Origin: Candidatus Bathyarchaeota archaeon
GTDB lineage: Archaea > Thermoproteota > Bathyarchaeia > 40CM-2-53-6
Direction: 5' to 3'
Assembly (NCBI GenBank): GCA_005882955.1
Contig: VBBB01000055.1
Span: forward strand, 1-5,498
Length of the DNA: 5,498 nucleotides
In this document: positions 1 through 5,491 of the stretch, in pieces
Numbering within the stretch: position 1 is the stretch's first letter
Layout: every line of letters starts with the position of its first letter
Notes under the pieces: model-generated
Told to the model about the DNA's origin: nothing
Databases searched by the model: none
Seen by the model: the letters and a program-made list of their open reading frames with translations, nothing else
Position numbers and translations under genes: made by a program

Positions 1-878
1 AACACGCACCTATGAGTAGAATCCGCCAGGCAGCAACTGCAGTTGGAGAATCCAAGGCAGATACTCTAATCAGCCTAGGCGGAGGCAGCCCGATCGACTC
101 GACCAAGATCATTGTCAAAGAATTGTCCCAAGATTTCCGGCGTCCCGCAATTCCACACATTGCCGTTCCCACGACTCTTTCCGCAGCCGAATTCTCCCAC
201 ATCGCCGGAATGACCGATGAGAAACTGAATCGCAAAACAGGGTTCCGAGACCTGCGCATGGTTCCGCGGTCAGTCTTTCTCGACCCTGAGCTGACCCTTC
301 CCACACCAGGCTGGCTGTGGGCTTCGAGCGGAATCAGAAGTCTAGATCATGCGGTGGAGGCTGTGTACTCACCAAACCATCAATCATACGTTGACACACT
401 CGCGCTCGAGGCCATCCGCCTTCTTTTTCAAAACCTGAAACTCTCGACCGGAGATCCTGCAGATCTCAAGTCTAGATTGAGATGCCAGCTAGCTGCCTGG
501 ATGTCTTTTGCTGGAGTTGTCAGCGTAGGAACTGGACTAAGCCACTCGATAGGACGGGTGATTGGCGCAACTTGGAATATCCCTCACGGTATTACGTCAT
601 GCCTTACGCTTTCAGAGGTAATGCGGATGGAAGCAAAGCGAAACCCGGAGAGGCTGGCTCTCATAGCAAGGGCCGAAGGTAAAAACACGGAAGGGGTTCA
701 TGTGGACAAAGTAGCGCTGGAAGCTGCCGATGGCGTCGCTGACCTGGTCCGTGGACTGGGCCTGTTTAAGAGACTGAGAGACTATGGGATCACAAAAGAT
801 GATTTGCCAAAAATTGCGCGAGACGTTGGTGGTCGTGAATCGGCCGATGCTCTAGAGATTCTGGAGAGAATCTGGTGA
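1..878 (+). CDS. Iron-containing alcohol dehydrogenase superfamily protein, maleylacetate reductase-like (5' end cut by window)
   Basis: Predicted cytosolic NAD(P)-dependent oxidoreductase of the Fe-ADH/dehydroquinate synthase-like fold; the substrate is unknown. The frame is open to the left edge (first full codon at 3). The ATG at 12 is probably internal, because only about 20 residues precede the nucleotide-binding motif whereas family members have about 80-100. Counting that Met as residue 1, the motif GGGSPIDSTK is at 23-32, PTTLSAAE at 53-60, and the all-helical C-terminal domain follows from about 95. H113 (in SLDHAVEA), H178 (in GLSH) and H192 (in IPHG) match three metal-ligand histidines. 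The usual ligand Asp is R109 and the conserved active-site His after GLSH is R182. The sequence around 75-121 (FRDLRMVPRSVFLDPELTL, then HAVEAVYSP) resembles maleylacetate reductases more than classical alcohol dehydrogenases. The stop TGA is at 876-878. Proline dehydrogenase follows 77 bases downstream on the same strand. Superfamily certain; exact function open. Confidence 0.88.
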   Translation, partial: HAPMSRIRQAATAVGESKADTLISLGGGSPIDSTKIIVKELSQDFRRPAIPHIAVPTTLSAAEFSHIAGMTDEKLNRKTGFRDLRMVPRSVFLDPELTLPTPGWLWASSGIRSLDHAVEAVYSPNHQSYVDTLALEAIRLLFQNLKLSTGDPADLKSRLRCQLAAWMSFAGVVSVGTGLSHSIGRVIGATWNIPHGITSCLTLSEVMRMEAKRNPERLALIARAEGKNTEGVHVDKVALEAADGVADLVRGLGLFKRLRDYGITKDDLPKIARDVGGRESADALEILERIW

Positions 879-892
879 GGAAACGCTCGAAG

Positions 893-902
893 CCTTTATC
901 GA
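893..902 (+). promoter_or_regulatory. Possible archaeal TATA box (box A) for the proline dehydrogenase gene
   Basis: The run CCTTTATCGA contains a TTTATC core like archaeal box A. It lies about 55-60 bases before the ATG at 956, so transcription starting 25-27 bases downstream would leave a leader of about 30 bases. Seen by eye only; no BRE or -1 element stands out. Confidence 0.22.
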
Positions 903-955
903 TTGGCGAACGAAGAGACCACCTACAGAACGAGACTGTCTGAGACCCTTCAACG

Positions 956-1807
956 ATGACACGAATCACCGAACGACTCTTCTACCGAATCGCCAAGCGC
1001 TGGATTGCCGGCTACACTCTGCAAGATGCTATGGATGCGGCCAGCAATGCTAACGAGAGAAAGATCCACGCTATCCTCAACCGTCTGGGAGAACATACTC
1101 CTGACCAGAAGCTGATACAGCAATACGTGGACGAATATCTGAAGCTTCTCGAGACGATCGAGAGCGAGAACCTTCAAGCCACCATATCGGTCAAACCTTC
1201 ACAGATCGGGCTTGCGGCTGAGATTTCTCTCTACAAAGACAACCTTCTCAAGATAATCGCGAGGGCCGAGGAAGAAGGACGCTTCGTCTGGATAGACATG
1301 GAAAACTCCCCTTACACAGAGTCGACAGTAGAGATTTACCGCGAACTGCTCGGGACGCACAAGGATCTTGGATTGTGTCTGCAGGCAAACATGAAGCGCA
1401 CAGAAAGTGATCTGCGAGATCTCTTGCCGCGAGGCGGAAAATTAAGGCTCGTGAAAGGTGCGTACCCAGAGAATGGGGAGGTTGCTTTCAAACGTCGAAG
1501 CGAGCTTAACGCCAACTATCTACGACTAATGCACATCTTGTTTGAACAGAATGGATTCTTTGCGATCGGCACACATGATGAGAAAATGATCACTGAAGCC
1601 AAGAATCTTAGTCGCGATAACAAGGCTGATTTCGAGTTCCAACTGTTGAAAGGGATTAGAGACGATCTCAAATCGAGCCTGCTTGCAGACGGTTTCAGAG
1701 TAAGCGAGTACATTCCTTACGGTCCTGAATGGTACAATTACAGCAAGAGAAGGATGAGGGAGAGAAAGAGGAACATTCTGCTCCTCATCAGATCCATAAC
1801 CGGCTAA
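956..1807 (+). CDS. Proline dehydrogenase (monofunctional, FAD-dependent)
   Basis: Oxidises L-proline to delta-1-pyrroline-5-carboxylate with FAD and passes electrons to the membrane quinone pool, the first step of proline catabolism. At 283 residues it has the length of a monofunctional PRODH TIM barrel. Motifs in order: an N-terminal helix with AKRWIAGYTLQDA (13-25), SVKPSQIGL (78-86, with K80), WIDMENSPYTE (112-122, with D114), LQAN (142-145), RLVKGAY (164-170), GTHD (205-208), FQLLKG (228-233) and YIPYGPEW..YSKRRMRE (252-269). R265 and R266 match the arginine pair that binds the proline carboxylate. All catalytic positions look intact. An in-frame TGA at 941-943 limits the start, and ATG 956 gives an N-terminus of the expected type. 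No Shine-Dalgarno site is obvious. No P5C dehydrogenase is present nearby, so the second step must be encoded elsewhere. Confidence 0.95.
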   Translation: MTRITERLFYRIAKRWIAGYTLQDAMDAASNANERKIHAILNRLGEHTPDQKLIQQYVDEYLKLLETIESENLQATISVKPSQIGLAAEISLYKDNLLKIIARAEEEGRFVWIDMENSPYTESTVEIYRELLGTHKDLGLCLQANMKRTESDLRDLLPRGGKLRLVKGAYPENGEVAFKRRSELNANYLRLMHILFEQNGFFAIGTHDEKMITEAKNLSRDNKADFEFQLLKGIRDDLKSSLLADGFRVSEYIPYGPEWYNYSKRRMRERKRNILLLIRSITG

Positions 1808-1840
1808 TCTGACATAACGCTGCAGAAATCTCAGATAGGA

Positions 1841-1858
1841 CTTATCTACAAATTCATC
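1841..1858 (+). promoter_or_regulatory. Possible promoter AT-rich element for the small membrane protein gene
   Basis: CTTATCTACAAATTCATC is the most AT-rich stretch in the 75-base gap after the proline dehydrogenase gene. It lies about 25-42 bases before the ATG at 1883, the right range for a box A serving a leaderless or very short-leader transcript. Consistent with this, no Shine-Dalgarno site precedes that ATG. Judged by eye. Confidence 0.22.
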
Positions 1859-1882
1859 TGGCTCTCTACCCGAATCTCCGAA

Positions 1883-2095
1883 ATGAGTAACGTCGAGAAA
1901 CCCACTTCAAAGGGTCGTTCCAAGTTGGACCCCACAGACCGGAGGCTACTAACCGATCTCCTCTCGATTCTAGCGATTCTAATCGCCACAGTTCTCCTTT
2001 ATTGGGATTTGGCGGCACCGGCAGCCCTGATTGGTGGCGGGTTAGCTCTCACCGTCTTTATTGCTGCTGACGTTGTACTGTTTCGCAGGGGGTAG
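1883..2095 (+). CDS. Small two-helix membrane protein of unknown function
   Basis: A 70-residue protein that I do not recognise. A charged, hydrophilic N-terminus (about 1-22, rich in Lys, Arg and Asp) precedes two hydrophobic segments. The first is near 23-41 (LLTDLLSILAILIATVLLYW) and the second near 44-66, with a Gly-rich turn GGG at 51-53. It ends in FRRG. The basic residues at both ends suggest that both termini are cytoplasmic, making a helical hairpin. The ATG at 1883 has no clear ribosome binding site and could belong to a leaderless transcript. The last 54 bases overlap the 3' end of the convergent membrane protein gene on the other strand. The regular hydrophobic pattern and the plausible N-terminus favour a real gene, but no homology was tested, so a chance reading frame is not excluded. 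Confidence 0.6.
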   Translation: MSNVEKPTSKGRSKLDPTDRRLLTDLLSILAILIATVLLYWDLAAPAALIGGGLALTVFIAADVVLFRRG

Positions 2096-2656
2096 GCTTC
2101 CTCTCGTAATTTTCGATTGCGCGCGCCTTCGGCGAAGGCGTCTCTCCCTCCTCTTCCTTTTCTCCTGCCGAAGAATCCTGCTCCGTATCCCGGTCATGAG
2201 CTTCCTCACCTCACCTGCATAGCTTCCCTTGGGGCCCTTGATGTGACGTCCCGCGAAGACGGCGAGGAGGAGGCTCGTCCAGGCGACGGCTACTAGGTAG
2301 ATTGGGCCAGAGCTACTCGATCCTAGGGAGGGTATTGCCAGCAGCAGATCGGCGAAACCAAAAGTTGTTCCGATTCCGACAAATTCTTTTCCAGATCGTA
2401 AGTGCTTTCTGTAGCACAGCAAGCCGCCGATGAATATCGAGACTCCTCCGAACTGGACGAGGAACGATATGATTCCCGCTAGCACCGCGAATAGTGTGAG
2501 GCCGCCACTGGATAGTTCTGCGAAGAGATTAGCCCAGCCATTTGTCGCTTGGGACGGGTAGAACTGGGGGATTGCTAGCCTGGTGGCCGTAATCATGACG
2601 CCCGAGATCATGGCCAGCACGGTCGAGTACCGATTATCGATGTTGACGATGGCCAA
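2042..2656 (-). CDS. Multi-pass membrane protein with a strongly basic C-terminal tail, function unknown
   Basis: A 204-residue integral membrane protein that matches no family I can name. Hydrophobic segments lie near residues 11-30, 50-66, 69-84, 92-111 and 118-136, so four or five helices. Arg/Lys-rich connections (YRKHLRSGK at 82-90, GRHIKGPKG at 136-144) suggest cytoplasmic loops. From about 157 the protein becomes extremely basic, with EKRKRRERRLRRRRAQ at 165-180, then a short polar end. The tail could contact nucleic acid, ribosome or acidic lipid headgroups; that is inference. The start is TTG at 2656: an in-frame TAA lies two codons upstream (2660-2662) and a GGAGGG site sits 10 bases before it. 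GTG at residue 13 or ATG at residue 16 are alternatives, but they would cut into the first helix. The 3' end overlaps the convergent 70-residue gene. Confidence 0.78.
   Translation of the reverse strand: MAIVNIDNRYSTVLAMISGVMITATRLAIPQFYPSQATNGWANLFAELSSGGLTLFAVLAGIISFLVQFGGVSIFIGGLLCYRKHLRSGKEFVGIGTTFGFADLLLAIPSLGSSSSGPIYLVAVAWTSLLLAVFAGRHIKGPKGSYAGEVRKLMTGIRSRILRQEKRKRRERRLRRRRAQSKITRGSLPPAKQYNVSSNKDGES
2124..2140. repeat. Perfect inverted repeat (7-bp stem, 3-base loop) within the basic-tail codons
   Basis: CGCCTTC, GGC, GAAGGCG forms a tight GC-rich hairpin 28 bases past the stop of the plus-strand small gene. It also lies inside the minus-strand codons for the RLRRRR part of the basic tail. 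On the plus strand a pyrimidine-rich tract (2141-2167, including CCTTTTCTCC) follows, so it could help end plus-strand transcription. It could equally be a by-product of arginine codons. Confidence 0.4.
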
Positions 2657-2666
2657 GCCTTAGGGT

Positions 2667-2672
2667 CCCTCC
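2667..2672 (-). promoter_or_regulatory. Shine-Dalgarno site supporting the TTG start of the basic-tailed membrane protein
   Basis: On the minus strand GGAGGG is followed by a 10-base spacer and then TTG at 2656. The match to the archaeal anti-SD CCUCC is full, though the spacer is slightly long. It is the clearest ribosome binding site in the window, and it favours TTG over the internal GTG and ATG. Confidence 0.5.
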
Positions 2673-2723
2673 GATTTTTTCGGGATTCCAGCTAAAAGGA
2701 TAGGGATACCAGAGTCGACGGCT

Positions 2724-2743
2724 GATAGAAAAATCGTACTATC
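2724..2743 (-). terminator. Weak T-run terminator candidate after the DUF309 gene
   Basis: On the minus strand, right after the TGA (2742-2744), there is a TTTTT run (2729-2733) inside a short imperfect hairpin formed by GATAG and CTATC (2724-2728 with 2739-2743, loop of 10). Archaeal termination can use oligo-T alone, but five Ts and a 5-bp stem are marginal. The next gene begins only 85 bases on, so readthrough is possible. Confidence 0.25.
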
Positions 2744-3338
2744 AAACGCGACTGATTCGCAGCTTGAAAAGCTGAACCTTTTCAGAGTCTAAGATGCCAT
2801 TGATATTCCTCTCAAGACTGTCAAAGTCTATCACTTCGCAAGCCTTGACCAAGGACATTTTTGCTCGTGCCCGTTTCATGATGGATAAGCAGATTTCCTC
2901 TTCACCCTTCTGATAATGGACGAATGCGGCCGCCGTCAGGATTATGCTCTGGATCGCGTCTCGTTCAACGCCCTTCGCTATGTGCCACGCTTGCTCGAGG
3001 GCTTCGTGGGATTCCCAGAACCTTTCCTCGTTGAAGAGTTGAATCCCTTCTTCCAACGCCTCCGCCTTGACAACGGCCTTCGGAGGCGTATCCAGGAGCC
3101 TTACGCTAACTATCCTGAATGAACTCTCAGTGAGGAGCCTCTTCCGCTCCTCCAGCTCCTTCTCGTTATCGGCAAATATGTTGAACTCAACTGCATCAGT
3201 CCCTACCCGGAAGTGGCTCGCGCTCTCCCGGGAGCCGAGAATCTTCCGGATGCTAGCGGAGACCTGTTGAACATCTCTCGGAGTGTACCCCTCCTTGTTG
3301 GCTATTCTGAGAAGGTACCTAGCCGATGCCGTTCGACC
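2742..3338 (-). CDS. DUF309 family protein with N-terminal domain; no canonical start codon for the full frame
   Basis: The C-terminal half is a helical DUF309 domain with the family pattern: LFNEERFWESHEALEQAW, then residues matching the second helix (RDAIQSIILTAAAFVHYQKG). The molecular function of DUF309 is not known. Conventional starts allow only a 104-residue protein from TTG at 3056. The same frame, however, stays open for 94 more codons, to a TGA at 3339-3341. That stretch reads as a folded domain: RYLLRIANKEGYTPRDVQQ near its start, then FRVGTDAVEFNIFADNEKE. From memory, related archaeal DUF309 proteins carry a similar N-terminal domain beginning MRYL or similar. No ATG, GTG or TTG occurs in frame between 3057 and 3338. 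Either a non-standard start, a lost start codon or a sequencing error must be invoked; otherwise the protein starts at 3056. It lies directly downstream of the aldo/keto reductase gene, probably in one operon. The domain call is firm, the start is not. Confidence 0.82.
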   Translation of the reverse strand, partial: GRTASARYLLRIANKEGYTPRDVQQVSASIRKILGSRESASHFRVGTDAVEFNIFADNEKELEERKRLLTESSFRIVSVRLLDTPPKAVVKAEALEEGIQLFNEERFWESHEALEQAWHIAKGVERDAIQSIILTAAAFVHYQKGEEEICLSIMKRARAKMSLVKACEVIDFDSLERNINGILDSEKVQLFKLRISRV

Positions 3339-3343
3339 TCAGT

Positions 3344-4288
3344 CTATACGAATCCCTGTTCTCTCAGATATCTGATTCTTAGAAGCTCTTCGCCCGTCAA
3401 AGAGGGCAGCTCTGATGCTTTGATGTTCTCTTCTGTCTGTTGCGGCGTCTTTGCGCCAGGGATCACGGTTGACACATCCTTATGATCGAGTGCGAATCTG
3501 ATCGAGGCTTGCGCTAGGGTTCTCGTCTTCGATTCGAGAAGCCTGAGCTGTTGGGCGGCTCTAATCAGACCAACTAGATAGTTGCGGGGAAAATTACTGC
3601 GAATGTCACCTGATGGGAAAGTCGAGTCGATGGTGAACTTCCCACTGAGGAATCCGTTCGAGAGTGGTTCTCGCGCGATGATTGCTACATTCTGTACTCG
3701 AGCTGCCTGGAAAAGCTGGTTCTTAGCCTCCTGGCGCAGTAGGTTGAAAACGACTTGGATCGCCGCGGGTTGCCCGTACTTCAATGATAAGAGTCCCTCT
3801 TGCGGGTCGTGGATAGAGACTCCGTAGTGTCGGATTCTTCCAGAAGCCTTCAGCTCCTCCAAACCTTCGAAGATCTTTCCATTCTTCAGCAATTGGATGG
3901 GGGGATTGTGCAGTTGGTAGAGGTCGAGGTAGTCTGTCTGCAGCCTTTCGCAACTCTTGGCTGACGCGAACTCTAGATAGTCTGGGTTGAAGTTCATGCG
4001 AGGAGGATCATGGTAAAAGTCGCCGCCCACTTTGGTGGCGATAATAACGTCATTCCTGTGCCCTTTTAGGGCTTGGCCCAGAAGCTCTTCGCTGTGTCCG
4101 TGCCCATAGACATCAGCCGTATCGTAGAAATTGCATCCAAGCTCAAATGCTCTCTCGACTGCTGCGAGAGAGACTTTGTCGTCTGTGGGTCCGTAGCTGT
4201 TGCCGTGATTGTTTCCTCCTATCGCCCAGGCCCCAAATCCTACCTCGCTGACTTTAAGACCTGTCTTTCCCAGGGTCCGGTATTTCAT
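3344..4288 (-). CDS. Aldo/keto reductase
   Basis: A 314-residue NADPH-preferring oxidoreductase of the AKR superfamily (TIM barrel, cytosolic) that reduces aldehydes or ketones, or runs the reverse reaction; the substrate cannot be told from sequence. The N-terminus MKYRTLGKTGLKVSEVGFG is typical. The catalytic tetrad is complete: D56 and Y61 in FYDTADVYG, K86 in IIATKVG and H127 in LYQLHNP. Further landmarks are GRIRHYGVS (150-158), AREPLSNGFLSGKF (205-218) and the cofactor-binding stretch STVIPGAKTPQQTEENI (273-289). Length and both termini look complete. ATG at 4288 has no Shine-Dalgarno site. A terminator separates it from the upstream surface-protein gene, so it probably has its own promoter. 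Its TAG (3344-3346) is only a few bases from the DUF309 frame, suggesting a shared transcript. Confidence 0.95.
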   Translation of the reverse strand: MKYRTLGKTGLKVSEVGFGAWAIGGNNHGNSYGPTDDKVSLAAVERAFELGCNFYDTADVYGHGHSEELLGQALKGHRNDVIIATKVGGDFYHDPPRMNFNPDYLEFASAKSCERLQTDYLDLYQLHNPPIQLLKNGKIFEGLEELKASGRIRHYGVSIHDPQEGLLSLKYGQPAAIQVVFNLLRQEAKNQLFQAARVQNVAIIAREPLSNGFLSGKFTIDSTFPSGDIRSNFPRNYLVGLIRAAQQLRLLESKTRTLAQASIRFALDHKDVSTVIPGAKTPQQTEENIKASELPSLTGEELLRIRYLREQGFV

Positions 4289-4347
4289 GATGAGAGTCTA
4301 TCCAATCATCTGTTTCGTGTAACGGAGCTGCCAACATGAATCTTGCC

Positions 4348-4360
4348 TGATTAAGCTTCA
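4348..4360 (-). promoter_or_regulatory. Possible box A element for the aldo/keto reductase gene
   Basis: On the minus strand TGAAGCTTAATCA is the only TATA-like, AT-rich run between the upstream terminator and the ATG at 4288. Transcription 25-27 bases downstream would give a leader of about 40 bases. No BRE is obvious. Confidence 0.2.
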
Positions 4361-4371
4361 CGTGCGTTGCC

Positions 4372-4405
4372 AAAAAAAGGGAGGGGAGCGGAGACTTGCT
4401 CCGCT
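4372..4405 (-). terminator. Hairpin plus T-tract terminator of the surface protein gene
   Basis: On the minus strand, nine bases after the TAG at 4415-4417, AGCGGAG and CTCCGCT form a perfect 7-bp stem (4399-4405 pairing with 4387-4393) around a 5-base loop. A short C-rich spacer and seven consecutive Ts (4378 down to 4372) follow. The position right after a stop codon and before the next promoter region fits transcription termination well. In archaea the T-tract alone may be the working signal. Confidence 0.72.
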
Positions 4406-4414
4406 TCGGATTTT

Positions 4415-5491
4415 CTAGTTGCTTTTCGGAAATCTTTGGATCTGAAGGTGTCGACGTCTAATCACGAGGACAGCGGCGAGTCCTGCGACTCCTGCACCGC
4501 CCGCTATGATGTAGAGGGTTGGCAACCCGCCTTGTAGGCCGAAGCTGGGGTCATGGACTAGGGTTGATCCGCTGGGGAAATAGGGATAGACGAGGTATAG
4601 TTTGAGGAAGGCCTCAGGTCCATCCTTTTCCGCTTTGTACGCGGCGACCACTGGTACCGATTGGGCAACTCCGCTAGCCGAGGTTACTGTAGCTGTGTTG
4701 ACGAAGTGGAAGAATCCAATGTTCATGCTTGACGTGACTGGTCCAGAAGCGTATCGTACATTTTGTTCCGTGTTGGAAGTCTCAGTGTAGGGATGCTCCA
4801 TCACTGCAACCCCCTCGTCATTAGTCGCGTCGACAGTTGTCGTACCCGTAGACTGGTCCAGATCGAAGTGGTTGTAGTCGCTGTGCATGTTCACTTGCAA
4901 AGCCAGTTTGTCACCGGTTGATGCGAAGGGCCAGTTTTTCAGCACAAAGTCGATCTTGATCTCTGCGGTGTTGATTGTTACTGATTGTCCGTTTACGGTT
5001 ATGGTCCTAGTGTTGTTGTAGGCCTTCACAACGAGCACTATGTCGCCTGATTTGAGGGATTGAGGCGGTGGGGTCTTTTCAAGAATGGTCATCTGGTTGT
5101 TGAGGGTGAAGTTGAAACCGATTCCGATGGTAGTCCCAGTCGTTTTGTCCTTGACTGGGTAGAAGTTGCTGGCGGTCCAGGAGGCCGAGTCGAAGTCGGC
5201 CACCGCAACCAACCTAGGGCTCTCGTAGGTGCTCACCCCAGAGCTAGTGGTGAATTCTATGAGAGACCTGAAGTTGAGCTGGTAGGTTGTTCGTCCAAGC
5301 TCGTTTGTCGCATAGAAAGTAATGTGTGGGACGTTTCCCTCGAAAACTCCCGTCAAAGATCCGCTGTTGAAGATGACCCTGTTTGCCGAGTCGACCGATC
5401 CTGTGGGGGCGGCTCCCGCTACGGCGGGAACCGCGAGTACTGAGATTGCGAGTGCAAAGATTCCGAGCAGCATCGTCATGGTTCTTGTCAT
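4415..5491 (-). CDS. Secreted, C-terminally membrane-anchored surface protein of unknown function
   Basis: A 358-residue protein that I cannot assign to a family. The N-terminus is a Sec-type signal peptide: R3, a hydrophobic core around 7-25, and probable cleavage after AGAA near residue 28. The body (about 29-322) is rich in Ser, Thr, Asn and alternating beta-like segments, has no cysteine, and carries two N-glycosylation sequons, NFT at 127 and NNT at 159. A hydrophobic segment near 325-345 followed by RRR (345-347) forms a stop-transfer anchor with a short basic tail. The bulk therefore faces outside, in or under the S-layer. ATG at 5491 is taken as the start, since it puts Arg before the hydrophobic core. 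Only seven bases upstream are visible, and Met5 or Met7 are possible alternatives. A hairpin terminator follows the stop. The topology is well supported; the role is unknown. Confidence 0.82.
   Translation of the reverse strand: MTRTMTMLLGIFALAISVLAVPAVAGAAPTGSVDSANRVIFNSGSLTGVFEGNVPHITFYATNELGRTTYQLNFRSLIEFTTSSGVSTYESPRLVAVADFDSASWTASNFYPVKDKTTGTTIGIGFNFTLNNQMTILEKTPPPQSLKSGDIVLVVKAYNNTRTITVNGQSVTINTAEIKIDFVLKNWPFASTGDKLALQVNMHSDYNHFDLDQSTGTTTVDATNDEGVAVMEHPYTETSNTEQNVRYASGPVTSSMNIGFFHFVNTATVTSASGVAQSVPVVAAYKAEKDGPEAFLKLYLVYPYFPSGSTLVHDPSFGLQGGLPTLYIIAGGAGVAGLAAVLVIRRRHLQIQRFPKSN

Noticed and set aside
482..682. A 66-codon plus-strand frame inside the iron-ADH-like gene
   Set aside because: It overlaps conserved motifs of the real gene in another frame and has no motif of its own.
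1960..1985. Short tandem similarity (CGATTCTAGCGATTCTAA)
   Set aside because: Two copies of a short hydrophobic-codon pattern inside a transmembrane segment; too short to be a meaningful repeat.
2671..2684. CCGATTTTTTCGG as a plus-strand hairpin or terminator
   Set aside because: The stem has only four pairs with a T-filled loop, and no plus-strand gene ends nearby. It lies in the leader of the minus-strand membrane protein gene.
3054..3064. GGAGG just before the TTG at 3056 as a ribosome binding site
   Set aside because: Only two bases separate it from TTG, too close for a normal Shine-Dalgarno site. It is better explained as codons of the longer DUF309 frame.
2916..3485. Three overlapping plus-strand open frames of 67-90 codons
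   Set aside because: They lie opposite the DUF309 and aldo/keto reductase genes, lack any recognisable motif, and overlap one another in different frames, as expected for antisense shadows.
5060..5443. A 127-codon plus-strand open frame
   Set aside because: It lies wholly opposite the surface-protein gene. Its translation is rich in Gly, Val, Glu and Arg without a domain pattern, whereas the minus-strand frame has a full signal-peptide-to-anchor layout.
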